A DNA stretch of 44,194 bases, from contig UZAE01012373.1 in NCBI GenBank assembly GCA_900617975.1, forward strand, positions 1 through 44,194, given 5' to 3'. The notes below the pieces were generated by a model. It searched no databases. It saw only the letters and a program-made list of their open reading frames with translations, and was not told the DNA's origin. Both the position numbers and the translations under genes were made by a program. This DNA is from Rodentolepis nana (lineage: Eukaryota; Platyhelminthes; Cestoda; Cyclophyllidea; Hymenolepididae). This document shows positions 11,091 to 23,000 of the stretch, one piece after another; position 1 is the stretch's first letter; every line of letters starts with the position of its first letter.

Positions 11091-11294
11091 ATGTCACGCT
11101 TAGGAAATGGATCCTCGCATCCTTTCAGCTTCGAAGAATTGCAAAATAGACATGATATCTTTCGGGCTAAATTGTTAAAAGTATGATAAATAGCGTAAAT
11201 TCTTTGATAAAATTATAATTACTCTAAAAAGCATTCACGAAATTATTCTTACGTGCGCAAGGCACAGGTTCTTGAGAAGCTGCATCATCTGTAA
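11091..11294 (+). CDS. possible small two-exon gene, ~40 residues
   Basis: Exon 1 (11091-11180) reads from ATG with a composition that looks coding (G-N-G-S-S-H-P-F-S-F-E-E-L-Q, then R-H-D-I-F-R-A-K-L-L-K). It meets a donor GTATGA in phase 0. An 81-nt intron would end at GCGCAAG, and the second exon (11262-11294) continues in frame to a TAA. The predicted 40-residue product has a charged, probably helical C-terminal half and no signal peptide. A TATA box sits at a suitable distance upstream. It may instead be the first exon of a longer gene whose later exons were not found. No family was recognised. Confidence 0.35.
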
Positions 11295-11299
11295 ATGCA

Positions 11300-11994
11300 A
11301 TTAACAGCAAAAATACTAAGAATATAAGGTGAAAAACAATTTTACTTGAGAAATAGAAGACATTATATGCAAATTTGAATGACAATCGCATCATTTATAT
11401 ACATCTGAGGTTTAGTTGCTAGACATTTTACAAAGGACAAAATGTACTCGGGTAAGTACTAAGGGTTCATCAAATATAGGTATATGACCAAATAGCCTCA
11501 GCAACAAATAGAAAACGGGGTCTGATTTTGTAATGGGGTCCTACCCATTCATTTTAAAGTTAATGTAATTAGGAAATACAAACAAATATTTTTGAATCAT
11601 AAATATTTAAATTTACAATTAATACGAAATTAAGTTCAATTTTAATAGAATATCAATTTCTAACGCTAATTTATATATTTTAATATTATATTGTCATTAA
11701 CACATTGACTGTAAAAAAACACTTGTTTATGCATCTTCGTATTATTTCAATGAAATTTTCATTACTAAATATTGTAATTATAATGTGTTTTTTACTATGC
11801 GGAGTGTATAATTTTAAACTCTCTCTCTGAAGTCTATCAATATTTCCACTTCTGGGATTAATATTTTCTCAATAATTGGAAGAACAACCAATTGTGGATT
11901 TCAAAACACTATTCTTATGTCTCTTTCTCTTGATTTATCTTCCTCTATCATTCCATACGTCTTGATCACAATTCTCCGATATTTATTTATCTAT
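11300..11994. other. AT-rich intergenic stretch
   Basis: No coding frame, RNA gene or known repeat was seen. The sequence is strongly A/T-rich, especially 11560-11800. Confidence 0.45.
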
Positions 11995-12268
11995 ATCAAT
12001 TGACAGGCTTTATGATAGTGTCATTAGCTCTTTAATTGACTTCGGACTTCACAGATGGGAGGAACATTAAGGTCACAAAAGCCGAGAGGGGAAAAGAGGA
12101 AAGAAGGGTTGGAGAAAAAGGTAAGGTAAGTACTGTGGAAGTTGTCGAATGACATACAGTCGATTTGCGATAGTTGGAAGTCAATTCCTGGTTTATGGAA
12201 TTTTTCGTGCTATAAGTGTACGTCACCCAGGGTACACCACGTGGAGGCAAGCCTATTGCACAACACAG
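11995..12268 (-). mobile_element. SINE copy, reverse strand, diverged
   Basis: The minus-strand head near 12268 keeps CCTCCACGTGGTG and CCCTGGG, but P1, P2 and P4 are damaged. The body and the shared 3' segment (about 11995-12045) are clear. No obvious TSD. Confidence 0.85.
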
Positions 12269-13055
12269 AAACGTAACTTATTTCCTAACTGGATAATTCG
12301 TAATTTTTGTTGCATTAATATAAGCACCTCTTTATTACCCAGATTTAATGCATTAATATTGTACTAATTCATTTACACTTTAGATATGTGATTAACAATT
12401 ATATATTTGTCTGAATAAAACTTCATACACCCCAATATCCATTATTTTTTAGTTTTAAAGCAGTTGGTCAAATTAATTCCAGTTTAATTATTTAGATAAA
12501 CCAATAAATCAATTTAAAATTTAAAAACTAAAGATAAGGTGTTTTAAAAGTTAGCTTATATTAGTCAAAGATAGCCGACAAATAGGTGGTTAAATTCAAG
12601 ATTATTTATCAATCAGCATTGTGAAGTTCCATGATTGTAGCGATCTATCGCGGCAGCAACGGCCCTCATGCGTGGTTCTACAGCCTATATAATCAGATAT
12701 ATAATGCTCTTTGAGAGTATTATTTATTTAAGTCTATTTTGCGAAGCTGTAATCAAAGTAGAAGTAAATATAAGGTTGCTAACAATTTAAATATTTGCAC
12801 AAAATCCACGAGTATTAATTATTTGAGATTATACTGTCAATTCTTGCAACTGATTTTTTTACTTTTTTCTATATACTCTACGTGGGCTTTCAAGCCTAAA
12901 ACGAAAATTTAGTAATGCTTGGAAATTCAAATTCAACATATTATCGAACTATTTGTTGCTTTCTCAATTATAAACTGCTTACTGAAGTAGCTGACTTACT
13001 ATAATTGGCCATTTAGTCAAAATGATTTCGAAACTACTTTAAATACAGAATGAAA
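12269..13055. other. AT-rich stretch 3' of the minus-strand RING gene
   Basis: No supported gene. It may include the 3' UTR of the RING-H2 gene read leftward from 13056, but no convincing poly(A) signal was assigned. Confidence 0.4.
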
Positions 13056-13900
13056 TCAAATTACCTCTAACGGTCTATTACTTTGATCACTATCTGTGCT
13101 GTCGACTGTATGATTTCTGTTCGTTGGCCTCCGTATCTCCACTCTCAAGTTTCGATGGTTAGCAACTGTTGAATCTGAAGGATAATGCTTAATAATATAA
13201 AAATAAATTATTTTGTGATGGTCAGGTAAGAATATAAAAAGCTTAGCAATGATTACCAGACTTTCAACCGAATGCTGTCTTCTCTGAGTTGCGCAGCGGC
13301 GTCTCAGAATAGAACTCCGCGTTTCTCTATATGAAACGCCATCCTAAAGTGCACAAAAATAAATATAATCTATCGTTTAAGGGTTTTAAAATTAATAAAA
13401 GCATTGATGACTAACAATATCAGTAATTTGGACTGTTGTTGTTAAGTTGCTACGTATATTTATGCGAATTTGTCTTCTAGTATTTCGTTGATCGCCCCCT
13501 TCTAACGATAATTGAACCGTAGTCCGACAAATAGGGCAAGATCTGTTGTTTAATATCCATTGTAAAATGCATTCCGAATGAAAGGTATGAGCGCAATTTA
13601 AAACTTCAAGATTATCAGAGGGTAATAAACTGTCTAGGGTAAAAATATAAAGTGACATAGTTCATTATTAGATGGTATTGTGTGAAGATAGTCCAATTTT
13701 ATGATTATAAAATTATTAAAAGGCAGTAGACAGGTATTATTTACTCAGACATATTGCACAATCAGCCGGTGCGCGTAGTTCAGACAAACGCGTGTTTAAA
13801 TCTTTTGAACTCTCAGAATTTAAATCTAAAAAACGCTAGTATCAATACGATCTTACCATTCAAATTGCCCGTTGGGCTAGTTTCATTTGAGTTCTCGAGG
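13056..13900 (-). CDS. RING-H2 protein, multi-exon, 5' end unresolved
   Basis: Minus-strand exons, all phase-consistent: 13900-13857, 13825-13745, 13633-13416, 13343-13257, and a last one 13187-13056 ending in TGA. Introns are 31, 111, 72 and 69 nt; the 69-nt one is also open in frame and could be retained. The RING is split: exon two ends in C-A-I-C-L and exon three continues with C-A-H-T-F-H-S-E-C, then C-P-I-C. Together they make a full C3H2C3 site, the type that binds E2 enzymes for ubiquitin transfer. The C-terminal part is arginine-rich. The start is missing. An upstream coding-like stretch near 14230-14290 (minus) could be an earlier exon through a donor near 14230, but this is uncertain. 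No transmembrane segment was seen in the visible part. Confidence 0.75.
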
Positions 13901-14483
13901 CTAGGAATAAGTCCAATTAGTTAATATTTCACCTACTTCATGGTTTTTTAGATGGCCAGAACTTTAACTCGTAACTTAGCTTCTGAATTAAAATCACTTG
14001 ATATCTATTCTACATTTTTATGAATAAATATGCATTTTGAACAGATTGGAGCTATATTTTTTAAAATCAGAGATATATAAATCTATTGGTTTCAGATTGT
14101 AAAAATATCAATACAAAAAAATTAAATTTTATGAAATTCGCATAATAGCAATAATAGTAATAATAAACTGAAAATTATTCTGCAATACCTTAAATGCTTA
14201 TGATACTTGACGAATGTTTATTTCACTTACTTAAGAAATCTTCTTTGGCAGGTGTAACATTTATACAAATAATTAATTTGGGATCTCAAAACGTTTTACT
14301 TCACAGCAAATAGACTTGATCCTTGTCAATCCCATACCGTGACTATTTAAAAAATTATAATTATTAAATCTTGAAAACCAACTAAATATAGTTTATATTG
14401 TTGACTGTTTGATACTAATAGTTTAAATAATCATATTTGTGGCCGGCAACTAGATTTCTTTTATAAATTATCGTGTGGATAAA
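13901..14483. other. region between divergent RING genes
   Basis: About 580 nt between the visible 5' parts of two divergent RING-H2 genes. It probably holds promoter sequence for the plus-strand gene and missing 5' exons of the minus-strand gene. No clear core promoter motif could be assigned. Confidence 0.4.
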
Positions 14484-17400
14484 ATGTTTCCACATTTTGA
14501 AGATTTTTTTCTACCACATTTTATTAATCCACCGGAAAGTTCATATGGCATGATAATCTCTATAAGATCAAATTTTATCCAAAGGTATTTTAAAATATTT
14601 TCTAAATACTGTAAATATAAACTTAAGGATAGCTCATTCTGGTCATGATGTTCTTATTAATGTTAGTGAACGTGGAAATAATAACCGAATAAGAAGAAGG
14701 TTGCAAGGAATTGATGCAAACATTCGGAGGCCGTGTACTCCTCCATTAACTTCTTCATATTCTCCAGCTTGTCGAGCTATTCATTGTATAAATTCTCTTC
14801 CTGTATCTACCATTTGGATTAAAAAGGAATTAATTAAAAAAGCTTCTCCAGCTTGGTATTTTGAAAGAACGCTTGATTTACGTTTTTGTTCACTGACGCT
14901 TCTAATAATACTATCATTATATTTCAGCAATTTGCCTGCTCCGGCCGAAAATTTGGAATCGATAAATGACTTTTTACATCAATACGATTTTTTTCCTGAT
15001 CGTAAATATGATCAAAAGCTGCGGACCTTGATACCCTCTCAACCAATTTCTATCAAAGGCGATGATCACAAACTGGAATGCAATATCTGCCTTTGTAAGT
15101 TATTTATTCTTCAAATAAATACATGAGCGATTGTTTAATTGCAAGTTCACGCTGACTATTATATAAAAATCAGTTTCTTGGGATTTGAATGAGGTACAAT
15201 CTAGTAGGTGTATCTATTACCCCTGCTGATTTAAATGTTCTATTCCTCATAGTTTTTCTTTAACATGGACTGGGTTCAAACAAAACCAGAGTACATGAAC
15301 TGTATAACGATAGTCAATTCGGTAGTTGAACTTATTTCATGCATAGTTTTTCAAATTTTTCAATTTAACATCTGCATTATAGTATATTCACTATGATAAT
15401 TCTGAAGACTTAATGCATTATTTGACTTGAGGTTGCGATTGTGAATATCGCATAATTTGACCCCTGTTATTTTTTTCTATTGGCGAACTGTGATTGGACA
15501 ATGATATTGGTGATGTAAAAAGTAAACGATGTTAGCAATGAAGTGGTTTGAAGTTAAGCTGATAATTTCTATTTGGGGGGGGGGTTAAAAATCAATAAAG
15601 TCGTCTTTAGTGAAAAAGGATAATTAAAGTATTAAATGTACACCACTACAGTCATAAAACGATGCATCTTTAAGCGTTTGTCTACACATTTTATGAGTAC
15701 ATAGCATAAGCCGCAGTGCACAGTGGAAGTAAGCCATAAACCGATCTAGCATGCGTGAACGTACTCGACTGTACATAGTCTGATACTACCGCAGAGCATA
15801 GGCCGATGGGAAAAGTGAGCCATGATTGAACAGTAAGAATTAATTAGATCAGAACAAATACTATGTTTTATGGTTCTTTATAAAGGTGAAGCGATGTTAC
15901 CATGCTCTCTATATGGTTGCTTCCTATCTTACTTAGCAATTTTCACATTTCTTGTTCATTAGTTCCGTCTTCAACAGTTTCATACCACTTTTGCTTTTCT
16001 CATACCTTACCTCATCTATGTGATGTGTCTTAATAAACATCTTTTTGGACTTCGTTGCCATCGACAATCAGTTGGAAACTTATTTTGTCACTTAATTACC
16101 TCTTCGTGTTTTGTTCACAAAGGTGACTACAGGACTGGACAAAAGGTACGCCATCTCCCCTGTGGTCACGTTTTCCATCGGGAGTGCGTTGACAAGTGGT
16201 TGGCCAACGCGGAGACGTGTCCCAAGTGTCGAAAACATGTGGTAAACGCTCTGCGCCTTCTACTTTCGAGTAAAGAAAGCCAAAGCACTCGTAGACGCTC
16301 GCAATCGAGCGTTAATTTACCATCGTCCTCGTTTTCATCGTCTGTACGTTCCAATTCTGTTTCCTTCAATAGGTCTTAAATGAAACCATAAATACATTTA
16401 GAAATGAACAAAACTTATTTATACTTGACACGTGATGGTCAAAATACGCATTAGCCAAGTCAGTGGTCTCGAAATGGATACTTACTGGTGCAGACACAGT
16501 GGTGTGGTAATAATGCCTAAAGCAATCTGCATCTCTGAAACCAATAATTAATAATGATGAATAAACGCATAAAGCAAATGCATGTTTAATATTTTTATAG
16601 ACATAGGTCACGAGCAAAGTTGCTATGTGACAATTAATGAATGTGTTAGAGTTTGAGAGTTAAATGATAAAGTTTAGTATTTTTGCTTAATAAAAATGCG
16701 AGCTGAAACTGGGTTAACGGCGAAGCTAGAGGTCAAGGGGTCGGTGATCACCAGTGCTTAGATATTGTACGCAATTTCAGACTGCACTAACTCTGGGTGG
16801 CTAGTAAAGAGAGTAGCAGTACCCGAGGTTTTCATAAGGTAGGCTCTATGATGCACAAATCCCATCACCCACTCATTGTGGCATTGATGTTGATATCTTC
16901 CTTTTTTCTTATATTTTATCAAAAAAAGATATTTACGTGTCTTTTTTGGTCATTTTTAGTGGCTGTATCTGTTTGTCTGTTTTAATAATCTGTTGCATCT
17001 CTTTCGCTTATTTTTTTGTATATTTATTATATATTGAATTCCTTATTTTTTTCTAAAGCAATTACAGAACATACAGCCTTCAGTGGTTGTGAAGCACAAT
17101 CGTGCAAGCATTCTGCGTCTTGAATTAGCGAGGAGTCGTCGTACAGCAAATACAGAATTTGAAAGAGCGATAAATTCAAATAGTACGACTCAGGCAAAAC
17201 TAAGAATAACCTCAAATATTCCTGAACAAATCCCAACTCACAGTGGAGAAACTCTTTCGGCTTCTAGTTCTATCGAACCTTCAGCTGGGGCAAACGAAGG
17301 CATTAGCATTTGTACTGACGATTTGCATTCTACGAATGACAAAGGAGATGAAATGTTAAATCACGAATCATCTGATGTAATGTGTGGAATTGCTTAAACT

Positions 17401-17516
17401 TTGCCACTTATTTTCCGTAGGTAGAACGTCTTCTCTTTTACTTTCAGGAGCCGAGACGAAAAGCTGCTGAGGCCGCAATGCAACGCTACGAGCAGTTCCA
17501 CAAAAAGACAGATTAA
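14484..17516 (+). CDS. RING-H2 E3 ligase-like protein, C-terminal VIM in long model
   Basis: Proposed exons: 14484-14584, 14628-14855, 14928-15094, 16123-16241, 17068-17376, 17448-17516. They join in phase and give 330 residues. Introns are 43, 72, 1028, 826 and 71 nt. The RING-H2 site is C161, C164, C179, H181, H184, C187, C198, C201, split by the 1-kb intron after C-N-I-C-L; its spacing is close to RNF38/RNF44-type RING domains. The last exon holds R311-x5-A317-A318-x2-R321, matching the VIM consensus that binds the N domain of p97/VCP, as in gp78/AMFR and SVIP. A shorter form is equally possible: exon four can run on to a stop at 16379 (250 residues, Ser/Arg-rich tail), with AATAAA at 16689. 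The RING exons are firm; the first two exons and the link to the last two are inference. Confidence 0.7.
16689..16694 (+). terminator. poly(A) signal for short form of RING-H2 gene
   Basis: AATAAA 310 nt after the in-frame stop at 16379. It would end a transcript that does not splice at 16241 and so lacks the C-terminal VIM exons. Confidence 0.4.
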
Positions 17517-18255
17517 AGCCACTCTATTCTCTTCAATATTGCCCCCCAACTTCTTATTTATTTTATGTTATCCCGTGTTCCTTACCGAAAACTACTGGAA
17601 ACTCGCACAAGTTATGGAGCGTATTCTCTTATTATTTCAAAATGCATTGACAGAAGTGTACTTTCATTGTTATTTAATGAAAATTGTTGGGCTTGAAGGT
17701 AATTTGGGAGCTTAAGTCATTTATGATATTAGGAAGTTAATATTTGATAGTTTTTAAGCGAAATGAAAGACACGGCATCAGCAATGTACCTGAAGTTTAT
17801 AGTTTGACTATTTTTATCGAGGGGATTTATGTGGTTGCTAAGGTAATCATTAATTAAGCACGAATTAAGCTTTTTAACTAAAGCGCAATCAATTTTTTCA
17901 ACCGTCAGGAATATTTTAGAAGAACATTTATATAAGTAGGACGATAAGAGATTTGTGGACACTAGTTTATTCCTCATTACTTCCTTAATGAAATAGGCTC
18001 ATAGTTGGTTGAAAGTGAAAATGGAAATACCTGCAAGCATGAGAAGTTATCAGTTTTTTAACACTTATTTGTATTAAACATCGGCATGTAGAGGTCCAGC
18101 TCAGAGCGCCACTACAGTTTACTCAATAACCCCAACCTCCCCACTCTCCCCTTCAAAATGCCTACCAGTAATGTAGCGAGACGCACATTATTGACTAACT
18201 TAGGCCCCAGTGAAACTGAACCGACGAAGAAAAGTGAATGATCTGGCAAACTGAG
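17517..18255. other. intergenic, nothing recognised
   Basis: Presumed 3' flank of the RING-H2 gene. A minus-strand frame at 17729-17977 was read and has no domain or splice context. Confidence 0.45.
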
Positions 18256-18273
18256 CTCCAGGAATTTTACTTA

Positions 18274-18581
18274 TTTCAAATGGCAGGCGTTTTGATAGTT
18301 ATAATCAGCCCTTTAGCTGGCTTCGGGCTTCACAGGGGGAAGAAACGTCAATGTAACAGAAATTCGAGAGGTGGGGAACAGAAAAGTGATTTACAGATGT
18401 AAAAGAGACAGACACAAAGTCAGAGAAAAGGTAGAATGAGTACTGTGGAAATGGTAGAATATGATATACAGTGGGGTGATGGTAGTCTGAAGTCGAGTGC
18501 CGGTTTATGGACTTTTTTGCCGTATGAATATACGTTGCCCAGGGTGCACCACGTGAAGGTAAGTCTATCGCACACCCCATC
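18274..18581 (-). mobile_element. complete SINE copy with TSD, reverse strand
   Basis: The minus-strand copy starts at G1 = 18578 (GGGGTGT) and ends with the shared 3' tail at 18274. It is flanked by CTCCAGGAATTTTACTTA (18256-18273) and CTCCAGGAATTACTTA (18582-18597), a TSD differing by a 2-nt indel. This shows that the element's 5' end really is the ribozyme G run. Confidence 0.92.
18506..18578 (-). ncRNA. HDV-like ribozyme fold (SINE head)
   Basis: Minus strand, 73 nt. P1 is GGGGTGT with GCACCCT (7 pairs with two G-U wobbles). P2 is GATAGACTT with AAGTCCATA (one mismatch). P3 is ACC with GGT around L3 TTCACGT. J1/4 is GGGCAA, P4 is CGTAT with ATACG, and J4/2 is GGCAAAA, holding the candidate catalytic C. 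Confidence 0.7.
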
Positions 18582-18597
18582 CTCCAGGAATTACTTA

Positions 18598-19456
18598 TCG
18601 AGAAATAATTTGTCTTTCTCTTTATTTGGTGACAGCTATATGAAAATGAGTGAAAATTGGATTCTTTGTAAACTTACAGCAGTCACATCAGTAGCACTTG
18701 CATCCAGAGCAAATAATCTCCTATTCGTGTCGGTATTTTATTTCAAGACGGTCTATTTTAACTTATCTACTTCCCTCCCCCCCCCCCCACTTCAAAAACT
18801 GAGTTCTGCGCTGCAACTTAGAAACTTTCGGGGCTTACTGATTACAGGAATGCCTTTTTGTTTGTTGCGCTTCAAATGATTCATTTTACTACTCACTGTC
18901 GGCCTCCTACCTTGCAGCAGAAGTGGAAAGCGAACTGTGAGAATTCAACTACTAAGCCAGCGTTTCCCATTCTGCGATTACAGTGTATATGCTAGAGCAA
19001 TTTGTCTTCGAGTTAGTTGCCATAAAAGTAGTATTTCGACTTGACTACTTCCATGCGAGAAAGCGTTACGAATTTGGCGGCTACTTATTAGAGGGCGGGG
19101 CAAAATGTGCAATGATATACCAGACAGAATCCCATCTTTTGCCTACCAATCAAGTTTACCGATTTTACTTCCACCTACTGATTTTTTATCGATCTACATT
19201 TACTTCTTTACTTACTGGAAAAATGCCATTAATTGCTAATGGTGAAGAATTGCTGGTATACCCATTATCGTATCTCGATGGCCTTAAGAATGGAAGAAAT
19301 GGTGGTAATTGCAAACTGGTTGAAAGAACAGAAAGATTGAATTATGGCAGGAGGGAGAGATCATGATGTCCTTGTTTAAGTACTTTGGGGAGTGAAGCTA
19401 AGTTTAATTAAGCCTCTAAATATTTCCCAGAGGAGTAAAAAGACAGTAAGATCCAC
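18598..19456. other. intergenic, C-run and short open frames only
   Basis: A 127-codon open frame at 18983-19366 has no recognisable domain, and its second half resembles 21900-22140, so it is better read as part of an old repeat. A C run lies at 18775-18788. Confidence 0.4.
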
Positions 19457-19496
19457 CCCTCTCCCCCTCCTCCCTCTCCCCCTCCTCCCTCTCCCN

Positions 19497-19535
<39 letters not shown>
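19457..19535. repeat. pyrimidine tract with ~39-nt C run and an N
   Basis: A CCCTCTCCC-type tract (19457-19495) is followed by one N at 19496 and an unbroken C run to 19535. The N shows that the length of the run is not trustworthy. The G-rich complement could form quadruplex or triplex structures. Confidence 0.9.
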
Positions 19536-19538
<3 letters not shown>

Positions 19539-19895
19539 TACAAACCAACTTAACCTCACCTCATTACACCCCTTCGCCTTATTGTGAGTTAAATTAGAAT
19601 CAGAGACTTCCCCCCTACTGTTGCATCTTGAGTGATTAGAGCTCGGGTGAGAATATAACCTCGAGTTGGTACTTTCCTTAATTGTCTTTAGGTCACCGGA
19701 GGACACTTCACCTTAAAACCATTAAATTATAAGATAAATCCTTTCTGTTACTAAATCAATATAGCCCACCCCCGCCTCCTCAATTTCATCTTAATTAGAG
19801 TTAATGATTAATTTAACTCTCTCTCTCTCTCCCGGTTCTACTGTATTAAGTTGAAAATGTAATAAGTTCAGCTTCTGCTCTTCATGATGTCTTAG

Positions 19896-20087
19896 TCTTT
19901 AGAAGAAAGGCGAATTCGTGTCGGAAAACTGGCCGTCGAAATTATCGTGGGAAGATGCATAACTAGAGCCCTCGATCTTATTATCGAGCTCTATCACTTT
20001 TTGTGCGTTGAGGTGAGCAGTCTGCCAGAATTTATCTTTATCTTTCCTATATTTTTACATTTTTTCATGATTGTAATTTCGCATTAG
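19896..20087 (+). CDS. possible exon, unrecognised
   Basis: After an acceptor-like TGTCTTAG the frame opens with a protein-like start (E-E-R-R-I-R-V-G-K-L-A-V-E-I-I-V-G-R-C-I) and a hydrophobic, helix-prone middle. A donor-like GTGAGC lies at 20013; without splicing the frame runs to a stop at 20087 through a very hydrophobic segment. No start codon, domain or second exon was found, so this may be chance. Confidence 0.2.
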   Translation, partial: SLEERRIRVGKLAVEIIVGRCITRALDLIIELYHFLCVEVSSLPEFIFIFPIFLHFFMIVISH

Positions 20088-23000
20088 CAGCTAATGTCTC
20101 ACAAGAGATAGTTGATGCCACCCTATTTTATTTGTACCAAACAATTTTTAATGTTATACCACTAACTCATAGGCGCCTAACTTAAAGTTTCTTTTCGCTG
20201 CACGAGTTCTGTTCTCTTTCTCTCAACTACATAAGTTAACTCTGTATCCTCATTTGTCATAGTAACTTGATGACCGAGGTAACGACTTAATTAATGTTTG
20301 TTCAGTTATGGGGACATTGTACTTAACTCAGAACTTTCCAGTCCTATTTAAAATGGTTTACTGAAATTCATAAAGTTTCTCGATTTTATTGAGAATTGAA
20401 TTAGCGCAAAACATACGTTTCCAACATTAATTTTGCTCACGCGGATTGGTTCCTACACACAATAATGGTTGTGACCTTGAATGTTGACCAACCAGGCCAA
20501 ATAATACAAACTTTATGAATGAAGCATCTCGACTTTAAGGAACTTGATAAAGTTAAGGAAATCATGAAACACTGTTTCTTACCCGTATTGATCTAACTTT
20601 GGCCATCTCACTTTTTCGCAATTACTAGAAAGCTTCGTGAAAGTAACTGCAATTTTGAATCATTCACCGATGTGAAACATGCCTGATAAAAGTAACGAAT
20701 CGACAACTACGTTGCCTCCAATGTTTCTAGAGCTAACAGTGATTTCCCTCAAAAAATTGAACATTAGGAGCAATTTATTCACTAACATTAAATCGAGCCC
20801 ATTGAATACCCGTGCTGGCTTTCATTTTGGAACTTCCCAGAAGCCTATTTTTAATTGTCAATAAATTCAGCTTATCATGATTCAGCTTAGATCAGTTTTA
20901 ATGAAATCAAGATACCATAATAATGTTGAATAGATATTTTGAAATTTAACTGGTATCTGATTTTTCACATGTTACAAAGGTATTTTCTTTCTACCTTTAA
21001 TCACCTTGTAAATTATAACAAAACCATAAAATCTGTTGCTTGCCAAGTGAATATCGAGGTGTGGGGGGAGCCTTTTAACTAAATTAAATTGAAAAGTAAA
21101 TTAAATCGGGATTTTGGAGATCCCTACATCTATACGGAACTTAATAAACTCTTGAATTAGAACAGTCAAATAAACTCTGCTATATGGGCTGGTCGTTGTC
21201 AAATAACCATGACAACAAACGAAAGATTTAGAGCCTTGGAAGCGAAAAGGCTTAGACTTATGTACTTATTTTACATAAGTAGTAATTTAACTTTTTGCTG
21301 AGTCCACAATCCAAATGTAGAAAGTTGACGACATTCAACAATGCTTCTAGTGAAATTTTTGAATCTTCTTTATATCGCTTTCGTTTAATATCACTAAAAA
21401 TCCAATTAGTTATTTTTTGTTAAAGTTAATTAAATTGCTTGCATTATATGAGGATAAAAAATCAAAAGTCAATTTTTATACCTAAGTATATTCCATATCA
21501 CGGTATTTATTCTGTATAACTTCTTAATTCTCCGTACATCAGCCAATAAAAGATCAATTAAGGCATCCGGACAAAAACTGAAGAACGTTTTTAACGACAA
21601 CATTTGTTATGGGAATTTATTGTTTAACATCACTATCTTATTCACTTTAAAATGAATATTGAGTGCATCAAACACTGTAAATATTGTTACATATTCATGG
21701 CAATCATATAGAATTAAGCATTAAAAAATAAAATGAGACGAAAAGGAATATATGGAGGTTGCTTATCTTCCTATTTAAGTGGAACACTTGCGTACGGGAA
21801 ACTTGTATTCTAATGAAAATTTAAAAAATTCAATTTTCCCCTACACTTTTACCTTTTGCCCTGAATTAAATTCGATTCAAACTCCATTAGCTGCTGATCA
21901 AGAGAGGGCTGATGAAAAAGCATTAGTCAAACTAATTATGGAGTCTCCAAGGGTTCAGAAAGGAGAGGAAATTAGTGATTATCGTCAAACTGGTTGAATG
22001 GAAAGATAATTTTGATTGCAATTACCGCAAGGGGGAGAATAATGTGGACGATGGAGAGGGTGATCAAGATTGCTGTGTACATGTGCTTAGGTGATTAAGT
22101 CAAGTTTAATTAAACCTTCGAATGTTTCCCCAAGGGAGACAGTAGAAGTAGATGAAGGAGGCAATAAAATCTCCCCTTACCAATCACGCCTACCCAATGT
22201 TAAATTAATGTGAGCAACCGGTTCAAACCCCTCTCCCCCCCCCCCCACTTCCACTTATATAATCTCGACACTGCTTCTCTGTTCACCTTCTTGCGACTAA
22301 AACCATAATCAAAACCTTATCACCAACCGTTGCGTTATATGTGCGTGCGTGCGAGCGTGTGCGTGTGCGTTGCGTATGCGTATGTAATTAAAGCTCAGTT
22401 GAGATTGAATTTGCAAGTTGTCCTCCTCCATGTCTATTTTTCGGTTTATCTGAGAGCACATCACCAAACCGCCATCTAATTACCCAAATCATTCATGCTA
22501 TTGTCAAGTCACCCATTTCGTTAAAAGTGACTATTTTAAGTGTTTGCGACTTACAAATTTATACTCCTTCAGCGTCTACTATTTATAAAAATCATAGTAA
22601 GAACACCAGGGGGTGCAGGAAAACCTGTCAACGAGATTTAAGCATTGTCTTCTTGGGTAGATGTACAACCAGAATCCAGGAGTCAAATGAAGTAGGACTC
22701 TTTGATAACTTGATGCTCTTTTCAGCGTCTTTTCCAACCTCCTACTTGCCATTTATCATGTATTGGACTTAATCTACAGCGATGTCAGCTCCTTTTCCAA
22801 AGCAAAAAAATGGATAAATATATTCTGGCTTTCAACTGAGTTAAAATGAAAGGGGTGAGAAGCATTGATGGAATCTTTATGAAGGCATCTTAGCAGCCAT
22901 CCAATTGTTGGTATTACTTGCAAACAAAGTGCTATTTGGTCTGCTAACTTTGAACTTGGTGTACATAAACCACCGCTCAACAGGAGATCTAAATATGACA

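Noticed and set aside
18983..19366. 127-codon open frame as a gene
   Set aside because: No domain, poor splice context, and its second half aligns loosely with another non-coding segment at about 22.0 kb.
19416..19706. Glycine-rich minus-strand open frame
   Set aside because: The glycine run is the translation of the C run containing an N; not evidence of a gene.
20679..20864. 61-codon open frame followed by AATAAA-like sequence
   Set aside because: Length and composition are within chance for AT-rich DNA; no domain or conserved motif visible.
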